Shown here one piece after another: positions 1-7,051 of a DNA stretch of 10,422 nucleotides (position 1 is the stretch's first letter; each line of letters opens with the position of its first letter). The notes beneath the pieces are model-generated. The model was given only the letters and a program-made list of their open reading frames with translations, was not told where the DNA came from and did no database searches. The position numbers and the translations under genes were made by a program. Origin of the DNA: Acidimicrobiales bacterium. Lineage in GTDB: Bacteria; Actinomycetota; Acidimicrobiia; Acidimicrobiales; Ilumatobacteraceae. Where the stretch lies: positions 1 through 10,422 of the forward strand of contig JAURNB010000200.1 in the NCBI GenBank assembly GCA_030830415.1, given 5' to 3'.

Positions 1-2
1 CA

Positions 3-701
3 AAACACACCTACGGAAAAATCAACAAGGAGTATGGCTTCTCTCTTGCCACTTGCCCGCCTGAAAAAGACGGCCCCATTTACATGGTGAACCTCATGAA
101 GTATCACGAGGTTGCGCAGTACGACGGCGCCGACACCGAAGCTGCACCTATTAGCGGTCGCGAAGCCGACGACAAATACAACCCAGCATCGGTGCTCAAC
201 AAAATTGGTGCCGACATGGTCTTCATTGGTGAGGTCACCGGAAATTTCACCGGAGCTGAAGATTGGGACCGCATTGCTGTGGTTCGCTATGCAACACGCA
301 AGTCATTTATTGACATGCAAGCGCGTAAAGACTTTAGCGAGAAGCACGTGCACAAAAATGCGGGCATGCAACGCACCGTCATTGTGTGCTGTCGTCCGCA
401 AGACACTTCTATCGACACACGCGATCGCCCCGCCCCATCGCTCGAGTTGCGCACTATTGCAATGATTGTTCGTCAAACACCACAACGCGACGCAGCCTTT
501 GCTGCACTTCCCGAAGCAGTGAACTTTGCTGCAGAAGGAACCATTGTCAGTGACGGCCGCATGTGGGACACCGTGCAGTTCATTCCTGTGCAGTCGGCCG
601 ACGAAGTTCCTGCAATTGCCGCACGTGTTGCCGATGCAGAGCCTGGCACCGCTTACGTCATGTCTGTTCGCGTTACCCTCGACGCCTTCACAGCACACTA
701 A
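3..701 (+). CDS. Dimeric alpha-beta barrel (DUF1330-like) protein, 5' end outside the window
   Basis: The reading frame is open from base 3 to the TAA at 699-701. The first internal ATG at 84 cannot be the true start, because the 27 residues before it (…KDGPIY|MVNLMKY) read straight into the strand typical of this fold, so the gene begins upstream of the window. The first half shows the DUF1330-like pattern: MVNLMKY, then GREADDKY, a GAD…F.GEV strand, EDWDRIAVVRY, and a helix ending HVHKNAGMQRT. The second half (from about LELRTIAMIVRQ) looks like a degenerate second barrel domain. No catalytic residue or substrate can be named; family members are small and often uncharacterised. The next gene starts 5 bp after the stop, so the two are probably co-transcribed and translationally coupled. 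Confidence is good that it is coding and moderate for the family. Confidence 0.72.
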   Translation, partial: KHTYGKINKEYGFSLATCPPEKDGPIYMVNLMKYHEVAQYDGADTEAAPISGREADDKYNPASVLNKIGADMVFIGEVTGNFTGAEDWDRIAVVRYATRKSFIDMQARKDFSEKHVHKNAGMQRTVIVCCRPQDTSIDTRDRPAPSLELRTIAMIVRQTPQRDAAFAALPEAVNFAAEGTIVSDGRMWDTVQFIPVQSADEVPAIAARVADAEPGTAYVMSVRVTLDAFTAH

Positions 702-706
702 ATCTC

Positions 707-1777
707 ATGTTTTTAGAAATTGATCGCAGCAATATTCGCAATGTCCGCATCAACATTGGCGGCGCTTCCACCAACCCAGCTCCTGGGCAAGTGGTCATGC
801 ACATTGAACGTTTCGCACTCACCTCAAACAACATCAGCTACGCGCTGGGCGGTGACTTTCTCGACTACTGGGGCTTCTACCCCGCCGAAGAAGGTTGGGG
901 CAGGCTTCCTACTATGGGCTACGGCGTAGTAACTGCTTCTGCGCACCCCGATATTGCAGTGGGCGGCCGTTACTTCGGCTTCTTTCCCGTTGGTGATGTT
1001 CATGTTGTCGATGCACAACCTTCACGCACAGGTTTTACAGACAACGCACCACATCGCGAAAAGCACGCCATGGCCTACAGGTCTTTCGACAAAGTGGAAC
1101 CAGCAAGCACAGATGCTCAAGTGATTTGGAACGAAGATGCTGTTCTCATTTACCGCGGGCTCTTTCTCACGTCGTACCTTGCCGACGATTTCCTTGCCGA
1201 CAAAAACTTTTACGACGCAACGCAAGTCATCGTTACCAGTGCTTCCAGCAAAACTTCTCTCGCCCTTGCCCACTGTTTGAAACTGCGATCCAACATCACC
1301 TCAGTTGGGCTCACTTCTGCGAGCAACAAAGCTTTTGTTGAGTCAACGGACCTATACGACCAGGTGATCACATATGACGACATCGAAACGCTGCCTACCA
1401 ACAAAGCAAGTGTTGTGGTCGATATGGCCGGCAACACCCTTGTTGTTGGTCGTATACACGAACATTTCGATGCCGAGTTGAAATACTCCATGAGTATCGG
1501 CGCAACACATTGGGATAAATCAGCATCTTCCACCAACATTCTTGGCCCGAAGCCACAGTTCTTCTTTGCTCCTGGTCAACTAGTAAAACGCGGCAAAGAA
1601 TGGGGCCGCGAGGTCATCAACCAGCGCCTCGATACGGCGCTCGACATTTTCATAAACGATGCCCGCACATTCAGCACCATTCAATACGCACAAGGCCCCA
1701 CATCAGTAGAGCGCGTTTATAACGGTCTTATTAATGGAACCGTGCCGCCACAAGCGGGCAACATTTTAAGTATGTAA
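707..1777 (+). CDS. DUF2855 family protein (MDR / alcohol dehydrogenase-like fold)
   Basis: A 356-aa protein beginning MFLEIDRSN. The frame stays open upstream to 563, but that part is antisense-like sequence inside the preceding gene, so the ATG at 707, 5 bp after the previous stop, is chosen. No strong Shine-Dalgarno is visible, which fits translational coupling. The N-terminal half has the DUF2855 pattern LTSNNISYALGGDFLDYWGFYP (residues 38-59), then LPTMGYGVV. The C-terminal half has a Rossmann-like segment with VIVTSASSKTSLALAH (174-189), a GLTS strand (201-204) and VDMAGN (238-243). This arrangement matches the medium-chain dehydrogenase superfamily without its zinc-binding cysteines. 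The reaction is unknown. It probably works with the upstream barrel protein; its stop lies 6 bp from the stop of a convergent gene. Confidence 0.85.
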   Translation: MFLEIDRSNIRNVRINIGGASTNPAPGQVVMHIERFALTSNNISYALGGDFLDYWGFYPAEEGWGRLPTMGYGVVTASAHPDIAVGGRYFGFFPVGDVHVVDAQPSRTGFTDNAPHREKHAMAYRSFDKVEPASTDAQVIWNEDAVLIYRGLFLTSYLADDFLADKNFYDATQVIVTSASSKTSLALAHCLKLRSNITSVGLTSASNKAFVESTDLYDQVITYDDIETLPTNKASVVVDMAGNTLVVGRIHEHFDAELKYSMSIGATHWDKSASSTNILGPKPQFFFAPGQLVKRGKEWGREVINQRLDTALDIFINDARTFSTIQYAQGPTSVERVYNGLINGTVPPQAGNILSM

Positions 1778-1801
1778 AAAGCGTTACACCGGCAAGGTGT
1801 A
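1775..1801 (-). terminator. Weak hairpin-T terminator at the end of the 212-aa gene
   Basis: On the minus strand the last codons form a 6-bp stem (TACACC at 1785-1790 paired with GGTGTA at 1796-1801) with a 5-base loop. Four bases later comes a run of five T (complement of 1776-1780). The stem is short and overlaps the stop codon, so termination efficiency is uncertain. In the plus direction there is no T-run after the hairpin, so it would not terminate the DUF2855 transcript. Confidence 0.35.
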
Positions 1802-2422
1802 GCTGTTCTCCAACTCATCTTGCAACACTGTTGCTCTGGTACCTGACGTATCGACTACAATCTCTTCGTCAAGAATGCGTGTGCGGAAACTCCAGCCTTC
1901 TGGCATCTTCAACCGCGCACCAACATCTTTGAGATTGCTCGCATTGAGCGCCGGGTCAACAGCCACGCAGTACGCCTGCATGATGTATGCAAGACCATCG
2001 GGGTTCACCAGTTCATGCACCTCAGAACCAGCATCGAAGAAGAACACTGCCCCTCTATTCACATGGCGTTCTGCATAAAACTTCGGCGACGGATCTTTAC
2101 CTAATTCCACCGTTGCAATGCGCCGCATGGTGAGGCCGTTGAAGTCGCGAAAGACTGGCTCCACTAAGGCAACTTTCGAGCCAAACGCATCAAGACACCA
2201 GTACCGCGGACCATTCAACTTTACAAACACCGCGCCCATCTCTTTGGCAATATCGTCGGCGTTCAACGTGTCCCACAGGTCTTGTGGGCAATCGTTAATG
2301 AGCTGCGTTCCGAACACCTCGGCCACTAGACCTTCTTCGCGTAAGAAAACTGCAAGCACTTCTCCGTAGCGCACTCCGCGCATGTTGCCGTGAACCCGTT
2401 CTGGCTTTGCTACTTGCGACAT
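1784..2422 (-). CDS. Conserved protein of unknown function, 212 aa
   Basis: A soluble-looking 212-aa protein with no signal peptide or membrane segment. I recognise the pattern as a recurring bacterial family without a known role: RGVRYGEVL (15-23), NDCPQDLW (43-50), LNGPRYWCLD (69-78), MRRIATVEL (99-107), YAERHVNRGAVFFFDAGSEVHEL (116-138), YIMQAYCVAVDP (146-157) and a C-terminal VLQDELENSYTL. Conserved Cys, His, Tyr and Asp could be catalytic, but nothing identifies a reaction. The ATG at 2422 is preceded by a G-rich TTGGGGGTC about 3-10 bases upstream, which can act as a ribosome binding site. The gene converges on the DUF2855 gene with a 6-bp gap and diverges from the small ORF starting at 2476. 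Confidence 0.82.
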   Translation of the reverse strand: MSQVAKPERVHGNMRGVRYGEVLAVFLREEGLVAEVFGTQLINDCPQDLWDTLNADDIAKEMGAVFVKLNGPRYWCLDAFGSKVALVEPVFRDFNGLTMRRIATVELGKDPSPKFYAERHVNRGAVFFFDAGSEVHELVNPDGLAYIMQAYCVAVDPALNASNLKDVGARLKMPEGWSFRTRILDEEIVVDTSGTRATVLQDELENSYTLPV

Positions 2423-2475
2423 GTGACCCCCAAGGTGGAACTTGTAAACAGTGTAGTCAGTAGCACTAGGTCGGT

Positions 2476-2670
2476 ATGAGAGAAATTGTCTCGCCAGAAG
2501 TTACAGCTGTGTACTACCGTCTCAATATGACTCAAAAAATTCGTCCCAAAAAGCAGGTGGTTGTTCCCCTAGCAGAACAGAGGGTGCTCAAAGGAATTTT
2601 TGCTGGTCTAGATCTTCTTCGCGATCTCGAAGAAGAAAAGCGAATTGAGCGCGGGCGCGATATTCGATAA
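2476..2670 (+). CDS. Small hypothetical protein, 64 aa
   Basis: A short ORF (MREIVSPEVT…) of charged, soluble character. It ends in a likely helix rich in Leu, Glu and Arg (about residues 39-64). No family is recognised. Support is positional: it fills the gap between a divergent gene (start 2422) and the SDR gene (start 2741), and codon choice resembles its neighbours. A partial AGG lies about 9 bases before the ATG. A second ATG at 2527 would give a 47-aa product beginning MTQKIRPKK. If real, it may be co-transcribed with the SDR 70 bp downstream. It could also be non-coding leader sequence. Confidence 0.45.
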   Translation: MREIVSPEVTAVYYRLNMTQKIRPKKQVVVPLAEQRVLKGIFAGLDLLRDLEEEKRIERGRDIR

Positions 2671-2730
2671 TTCTGAACCGCTGAAATTTGTCTTTCTCAG
2701 AACCACTACTATTTCCCCAAGCATTACTAC

Positions 2731-2736
2731 AGGGGG
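2731..2736 (+). promoter_or_regulatory. Ribosome binding site fixing the SDR start
   Basis: AGGGGG lies 4 bases before the ATG at 2741. The frame is open for 32 codons further upstream, but only this ATG has a Shine-Dalgarno and gives the expected SDR N-terminus just before the first strand. Confidence 0.7.
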
Positions 2737-2740
2737 AAAC

Positions 2741-3595
2741 ATGTCATCAGAACTTCGCGGCTTAGCAGGTAAACGAGTACTCATCACAGGAGGCGGAAAA
2801 GGCCAGGGTGCAAACCACGCTCGCGCATTTGCCGCCGCAGGTTGCGATGTAGCTGTGCTCGACATTGACCACGACATCAATAACATTTACCCACTCTCCA
2901 CCGCAGCAATGATTGCCGAGACTGTTAAAGAAATTGAATCTTGTGGCCGCCAAGCCGTGGGAGTCGTTGCCGATCTTCGCGATGAACTCGCGGTGAAGAA
3001 AGCCATTGATGAAGTCATCGGCCGCCTTGGTCAAATTGACATTGTGGTGAACAATGCCGGCGTTGCCGCACTCGACACCATCCACGACATGCGTTCCGAT
3101 GTCATGAACGCCGTTATCGATACCAACTTGAAGGGCGCAATGCACGTTGCCAAATACACAGTTGGCCCCATGATTGGCCGCTATCTCAACGGCGAAGAGT
3201 CGGGGAAAATTATCAATATTGCTTCTGCTGTCGTTGGCTCAGGTCACGCCATGTTGTCGCACTACGTAGCTGCAAAGCACGGCGTTGTTGGCCTTACGTC
3301 GGCATGGGCAATGGAACTCAGCGAATTCAATATCAATGTGAATGCCGTATGCCCAGGCACCATTGAACCAGGCGCCGGTAGAGGGTCGGGAATGGTGCAA
3401 GGACTCTCAGCAGTAATGGACATGCCCCCCATGGAAGCATTCGAAACCTTCTCAGCGCAAGGAAACATGCCAGGCAGCAAGTGGCGCTGCACGGTTCAAG
3501 ACATCACCGACATGGTCCTCTTCTTAGCGTCCGACAATGCGCGGGTGATTACCGGCGCAATCATTCCTGTCGATGGCGGCCAAATGGCTAAGTAG
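2741..3595 (+). CDS. SDR family oxidoreductase, mycofactocin-linked type
   Basis: A 284-aa classical short-chain dehydrogenase/reductase. The cofactor motif TGGGKGQG lies at 16-23, Asp41 at the end of strand 2 suggests NAD(H) preference, NNAG is at 104-107, and the catalytic residues are Asn129, Ser162, Tyr175 and Lys179 (YVAAK). The C-terminal IIPVDGG is typical. Between strand 2 and the next helix there is an insert beginning YPLSTAAMIAETVKEIE (50-66). Together with the GxGQGxxHA nucleotide loop and the AAKHGVVGL segment, this resembles the mycofactocin-associated SDR group (TIGR03971-like, including carveol-type dehydrogenases). In that group the nicotinamide cofactor is held tightly and reoxidised through mycofactocin; that role is inferred here, since no mycofactocin genes are in the window. 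It likely oxidises an alcohol to a carbonyl in the cytosol and converges with an aldehyde dehydrogenase 40 bp away. Confidence 0.9.
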   Translation: MSSELRGLAGKRVLITGGGKGQGANHARAFAAAGCDVAVLDIDHDINNIYPLSTAAMIAETVKEIESCGRQAVGVVADLRDELAVKKAIDEVIGRLGQIDIVVNNAGVAALDTIHDMRSDVMNAVIDTNLKGAMHVAKYTVGPMIGRYLNGEESGKIINIASAVVGSGHAMLSHYVAAKHGVVGLTSAWAMELSEFNINVNAVCPGTIEPGAGRGSGMVQGLSAVMDMPPMEAFETFSAQGNMPGSKWRCTVQDITDMVLFLASDNARVITGAIIPVDGGQMAK

Positions 3596-3635
3596 TGCAT
3601 TGAGGGCGAATACCTCGCGCGCTGATTTTCAGGCA

Positions 3636-5171
3636 TTACGTACGCGGATAACGAGAACCGTCGGGGAAATTGCCATACAGCGCACGCTCTCCTTGTGTGA
3701 CAGCGTCCACAAGCAGGTCGCCACCAACAAATGCACCTTTCCAAGAACCGCCACGCCCACCAAATACTTCTTCGCGATCTCCGCGCGATCGTGGCTTATT
3801 GATACCTACTTTGAATGCTTGAATATCGTCCCTCACACGTTCAGCAAAGCCCAGGTCATCTGTGGCGAGAGAAGCAACGAGTGAACCATTTGACGCATTC
3901 ATCGCCGCCAACAATTCAGCCTCAGTGTCGACCAAAACAATTGAGTCAAGCGGTCCAAATGGTTCTGAGTGATGAAGGGCCCATCCCGATGGCGGGGCAA
4001 GAACACAAGCAGGGGCAATATACGCAGAGGTGTCTTGGCCCGCAATAAAGCGCCCACGCTCAAGGTGATCTCGCAACAAGGGAATTCCGCCTGTCTTAAT
4101 GGCTTCATCGAAGAGCACTCGTAGCGACTCTGCTTTTGAGCGCTGAATGACAGGGCCAAAATGAAGTTCAGGCAATGGGTCATTGTCATTCTCCACTGCA
4201 CAAGGATGTCCGAATTTCAAGGAGTCGACAACGGGAAAATACATCTCTAAAAATGCGGGCAAGAGGCTTCGTTGCACCACATAACGCGGGTAGGCAGTGC
4301 ACCGTTGCTTGGCGTATTCAAAACCTTTTCTCAAATGCGCTGAAAGGTCATCCCACTGTGAATAATTCCAAATGCCCCACGTATTGAGACCTTCTTGCTC
4401 AAGAATGTGACGCTTGCGAAAGTCGGCAAGAGTTGTTGCCACTTTGCGACCATTTGTTCGACCACCAACAAAGGCCAACGCCCCAAGGTCTTGAGACGAG
4501 ATGAGTGCCTCGCTCAAAGCAGCCCCAGACCCAGACACCAACGCAACTGGGAGGCCGGCACGAACCATACAAACATGGGCAAGTGTCAGAGCATGAAACC
4601 CACCTTGAGTCGGTGTTTTCGCAATGACAGCATTTCCTGCAAGTAATTGAACAAGTTCGGCATGCACCAACACGCTCAGTGGATAGTTCCACGATGCGAT
4701 ATTAGAAACAGGACCATCGAGCGGCCTGCGACTTTCCATCTGGCGATCAATTTGAGTGAGATACCACTCAACGCCATCGATGCAACGATCTACGTCGGCA
4801 CACGCCGTACTCCAAGGTTTGCCAATTTCCCAAATAAGAAAAAGAGCGATGGTGTCACGCTGTTCACGTAAAAAGACCAAAGCCTGAGCCACGCGACTCT
4901 TGCGCTCATCAAGGGGAACCTTCGACCACTCTTTGTGTTGGCGCACCACGCCAGCCATTGCTTCTGCGGCTTGATCACCCGACATTAAAGGGGGCCCTGG
5001 AATGATTGTTGCGTCTACTGGAGAAAGGTGCGGAGAGGTGACCCCGATGTCCACCCATTCCCCGTTCACTAAATTACATAAACGATCGGATAGAAACGCC
5101 TCGGGGGCCTCTCCTTGAGCACGAGCAAAAACATCACTCCAAGCTGTTCCAGATTTAATGAATAGCGACAT
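3636..5171 (-). CDS. Aldehyde dehydrogenase family protein
   Basis: A 511-aa NAD(P)-dependent aldehyde dehydrogenase that would oxidise an aldehyde to a carboxylate in the cytosol. Visible landmarks are SWNYPLS (160-166, with Asn162 as the oxyanion-hole residue), Lys185 in AKTPTQ, FVGGRTNG (234-241), the general base Glu258 in LEQEG, the nucleophile Cys291 in AKQRCTAYPRYVV, and SEPFGP (402-407) with Glu403. All catalytic residues are present. However, the usual ELGG motif reads EQEG and the KPS-type segment is divergent, so this is a distant subfamily whose substrate I cannot name. Length is normal for the family. The start has no Shine-Dalgarno. It converges with the SDR, and the two could act on successive intermediates, but they are on opposite strands. 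Confidence 0.9.
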   Translation of the reverse strand: MSLFIKSGTAWSDVFARAQGEAPEAFLSDRLCNLVNGEWVDIGVTSPHLSPVDATIIPGPPLMSGDQAAEAMAGVVRQHKEWSKVPLDERKSRVAQALVFLREQRDTIALFLIWEIGKPWSTACADVDRCIDGVEWYLTQIDRQMESRRPLDGPVSNIASWNYPLSVLVHAELVQLLAGNAVIAKTPTQGGFHALTLAHVCMVRAGLPVALVSGSGAALSEALISSQDLGALAFVGGRTNGRKVATTLADFRKRHILEQEGLNTWGIWNYSQWDDLSAHLRKGFEYAKQRCTAYPRYVVQRSLLPAFLEMYFPVVDSLKFGHPCAVENDNDPLPELHFGPVIQRSKAESLRVLFDEAIKTGGIPLLRDHLERGRFIAGQDTSAYIAPACVLAPPSGWALHHSEPFGPLDSIVLVDTEAELLAAMNASNGSLVASLATDDLGFAERVRDDIQAFKVGINKPRSRGDREEVFGGRGGSWKGAFVGGDLLVDAVTQGERALYGNFPDGSRYPRT

Positions 5172-5338
5172 GTTTCGACGCTAATACCACTTCGAAAAAA
5201 CTTCCATTCCGTTTACGAACTTCAAGTGATAAACTTTGAAAGTGAACAAAATGAAACGATTTGTGGCGCCATTAGTTGTTTTAACAGTGTCGTGCACAGT
5301 CTTTATTATGAGCTTCGCTCGTTTATAACTGAGCTGAA
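5172..5338. other. AT-rich intergenic region with two small palindromes
   Basis: The 167 bp between the aldehyde dehydrogenase start and the small membrane gene's stop hold no convincing gene. Two adjacent odd palindromes, ACTTCAAGT (5219-5227) and ACTTTGAAAGT (5233-5243), have centres 15 bp apart and might be a regulator site. A weak GAGC-TTC-GCTC hairpin lies near 5310-5320 without a T-run. Confidence 0.3.
5181..5189 (-). promoter_or_regulatory. Possible extended -10 promoter of the aldehyde dehydrogenase gene
   Basis: On the minus strand TGGTATTAG ends 9 bases before the ATG at 5171. It matches an extended -10 (TGn-TATTAG), and the gene lacks a Shine-Dalgarno, so a leaderless or nearly leaderless transcript is plausible. 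No good -35 is visible. Confidence 0.28.
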
Positions 5339-5557
5339 CTATTCGTCTTTCAAATTGTCAATGCCGTTGCCGATAGACATAAAAGTTGGCGCCCAAAGAC
5401 CAATAAAGATTCCGAAACGTTCGCCTGCGGCACCTGCATCGCCTGATTCTGTTCCACCTTGGGTGAACCAAATAACAATGCTGGCAATAACCGACAAGAA
5501 TCCGAGCGCATAGGAAAGGTTCGCGCTATAACCAAATGATTTCAATTTCCTTAACAT
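5339..5557 (-). CDS. Small two-helix membrane protein, 72 aa
   Basis: A 72-aa protein beginning MLRKLKSFGYSANL. The ATG at 5557 is chosen over the TTG one codon upstream because AAGGAG (complement of 5564-5569) then sits at an ideal 6-base spacing. The positively charged N-terminus is followed by a hydrophobic helix (about LSYALGFLSVIASIVIWF), a short Gly/acidic loop (TQGGTESGDAGAAGE), and a second, less hydrophobic segment RFGIFIGLWAPTFMSIG. The topology is therefore probably a helical hairpin with a charged, cytoplasmic C-terminal tail. The RFGIFIGLWAPT motif recurs, as far as I recall, in small actinobacterial membrane proteins of unknown function. It stands alone: the upstream AAA gene ends in a terminator and the next gene downstream is separated by 167 bp. 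Confidence 0.75.
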   Translation of the reverse strand: MLRKLKSFGYSANLSYALGFLSVIASIVIWFTQGGTESGDAGAAGERFGIFIGLWAPTFMSIGNGIDNLKDE

Positions 5558-5563
5558 CAAGAA

Positions 5564-5569
5564 CTCCTT
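5564..5569 (-). promoter_or_regulatory. Strong ribosome binding site of the small membrane protein
   Basis: AAGGAG on the minus strand lies 6 bases from the ATG at 5557. It is the strongest Shine-Dalgarno match I noticed in the window and supports the reality of this short gene. Confidence 0.7.
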
Positions 5570-5624
5570 AAATAAGTCTGACAGAAATTGCCGAACATCC
5601 GAAACGTAGTACCAACGCGTTCCC

Positions 5625-5641
5625 GAGCTTGGCTCAAGCTC
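5625..5641. repeat. Inverted repeat GAGCTT-N5-AAGCTC
   Basis: A perfect 6-bp inverted repeat with a 5-base spacer lies between the AAA gene's terminator and the small membrane gene. On the minus strand it would be a hairpin in the leader or promoter region of that gene, about 70-85 bases before its start. It has no T-run on the minus strand, so it is not a terminator for the AAA gene. Function is unknown. Confidence 0.35.
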
Positions 5642-5662
5642 ATAGTTTTCGTTATTTAAAGC

Positions 5663-5688
5663 AAAAATAACTACCTAATTAGCAGTTA
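5663..5688 (-). terminator. Intrinsic terminator of the GNAT-AAA gene
   Basis: On the minus strand, starting in the stop codon, an 8-bp stem (TAACTGCT with GGTAGTTA, two G-T pairs) encloses a 5-base AATTA loop and is directly followed by five T (complement of 5663-5667). The stem is AT-rich but the layout is canonical. It separates the ATPase from the small membrane gene downstream. Confidence 0.5.
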
Positions 5689-6954
5689 TACCCGTGCAAA
5701 TCGGTCGGCTTCATCACCGAAACGTTGGCAAATTTCACTCGTCACCGACGGACGCGTTCGCGCAATGGCTGCATCGAGGTCGTCCGCGGAAACATACGAG
5801 GGCTCGATGCCTTCACGTATGCGATCAAAGGCTGCAGCAGCCGCTCGTTGGGCTGCTAACTCCACGTCGCCTGGCGTATAGCCATCGGTATTGACAGCAA
5901 GTTTTTCAATATCGGCGCCACGATGATCGAGCGTTGCCAATGATGCAGTCCACAACGCGCGGCGAGCAACGAGATCAGGTGGCCCAATAGGAATCACCAA
6001 GTCGAATCTGCCTGGGCGCAGAACGGCAGAGTCAATATCACCAACAAAATTTGTGGCGCAAACTAATAGATGACCTGGAGCCGAACGATAAAGCGGAATC
6101 ATTTTTAGAAGTTCGTTCACAACACCTTTTGTAGTGGGATTCTTTTCCCTTGCAGATGCAATTTCATCAAATTCATCAATGAAAACAACTGCATGATCCA
6201 ATTGCAAAAGATCATTCATCGCGGTGCGAAGTTCTGCCGACATCGAATCATTACCGCTCTCCAATTTCGAGGGCAATAATTCAATAAATGGCCAACCCAA
6301 GCGCCCGGCAATTGCCTTTGCAAAAGTGGTTTTACCAGTACCTGGGGGGCCGAACAGCAACACCGTTGCAGGAGCCTTCACGCCAACTTTTTCTGCAGTA
6401 ACAGGGTCTGCCAATGGCGCAACTACACGCCCGGCAATGATTTTCTTTTCTTCGTTCATGCCAGCGACGCGATCCCATAACGATGCAGAAAGAATTTCCC
6501 CGCCATATTGGTCAACAATCCGCATTGCAGTAGGTGCAATTGGCTCGAGTTTCTCGTACAACACGAGATCATGTATTCCAGTGAATCCACGATTCACAAG
6601 TGCTGTTTCTCCGGCTTGCGAGCTTGACAGCAATGCGGAAATTTTCCTCACACCTTGATGCATCAAATTTTCTTCAAGCCGTTGGAGCATGGAGGACCCC
6701 AGCCCCTGATGCCGCCATGCTGGGTCAATCGTTACAACATTGATCCAAGCATCGTCGACAACCGTGCGGGCCTGTACAACGCCAACAATTTTGCCATTGT
6801 GTAACGCGACCACACCTGGTGAACCCGAGGAGACATCATTAACAAACTGCGCAATGTCGGCTGGCTTGGTATCGACCAGAGATCTGCATTCCTCAAGCAA
6901 TCGCACTGCAGGACCAATATCTGAAAGAAGCAAGTCGCGAATTACCACACCCAT
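5686..6954 (-). CDS. GNAT acetyltransferase fused to a Cdc48/FtsH-like AAA+ ATPase
   Basis: A 422-aa two-domain protein. Residues 1-137 form a GNAT N-acetyltransferase: strand IVGVVQARTV, then the acetyl-CoA loop RHQGLG (81-86) and the helix SSMLQRLEE. Residues 158-400 form an AAA+ module: the entry segment LWDRVAGMNEEKK, Walker A GPPGTGKT (202-209), Walker B VVFIDEFD (256-263), sensor-1 Asn302 in CATN, and two arginine fingers Arg313 and Arg316 in RPGRFD. The C-terminal lid carries GYTPGDVELAAQRAA (358-372). All ATPase residues are intact. The usual aromatic-hydrophobic-Gly pore loop after strand 2 is replaced by ESGNDSMS, so substrate threading like that of FtsH or p97 is doubtful. A plausible but inferred role is ATP-driven remodelling coupled to acetylation of a target. 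No Shine-Dalgarno is evident. It is divergent from the BtuF-like gene. Confidence 0.88.
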   Translation of the reverse strand: MGVVIRDLLLSDIGPAVRLLEECRSLVDTKPADIAQFVNDVSSGSPGVVALHNGKIVGVVQARTVVDDAWINVVTIDPAWRHQGLGSSMLQRLEENLMHQGVRKISALLSSSQAGETALVNRGFTGIHDLVLYEKLEPIAPTAMRIVDQYGGEILSASLWDRVAGMNEEKKIIAGRVVAPLADPVTAEKVGVKAPATVLLFGPPGTGKTTFAKAIAGRLGWPFIELLPSKLESGNDSMSAELRTAMNDLLQLDHAVVFIDEFDEIASAREKNPTTKGVVNELLKMIPLYRSAPGHLLVCATNFVGDIDSAVLRPGRFDLVIPIGPPDLVARRALWTASLATLDHRGADIEKLAVNTDGYTPGDVELAAQRAAAAAFDRIREGIEPSYVSADDLDAAIARTRPSVTSEICQRFGDEADRFARV

Positions 6955-7039
6955 AGCTTAATTCTTAGCACTAATACGACCTTTGCAATAACAAGGTGCG
7001 GGCTAAATTAACCAAAATTCTCAATTTGACACACGTTGC

Positions 7040-7045
7040 TACAGT
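7040..7045 (+). promoter_or_regulatory. Possible leaderless -10 box (TANNNT) of the BtuF-like gene
   Basis: TACAGT lies 6 bases before the ATG at 7052, the spacing expected when transcription starts on the start codon. The gene has no Shine-Dalgarno, which fits leaderless translation, common in actinobacteria. A perfect TTGACA at 7026-7031 pairs better with TAAGAT (7048-7053, 16-bp spacer), but that would start transcription inside the gene, so the assignment is uncertain. Confidence 0.3.
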
Positions 7046-7051
7046 TTTAAG

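Noticed and set aside
2671..2702. TTCTGA…TCAGAA inverted repeat upstream of the SDR gene
   Set aside because: The arms are only 6 bp with a 20-bp spacer, which is expected by chance at this length. No second site or promoter supports it.
3596..3635. Possible terminator between the convergent SDR and aldehyde dehydrogenase genes
   Set aside because: Only a 4-bp GAGG/CCTC stem without an adjacent T-run is visible.
5226..5513. Plus-strand 95-codon frame over the small membrane gene
   Set aside because: It lies mostly antisense to the membrane protein, which has a strong ribosome binding site and sensible topology. The plus frame has no recognisable features.
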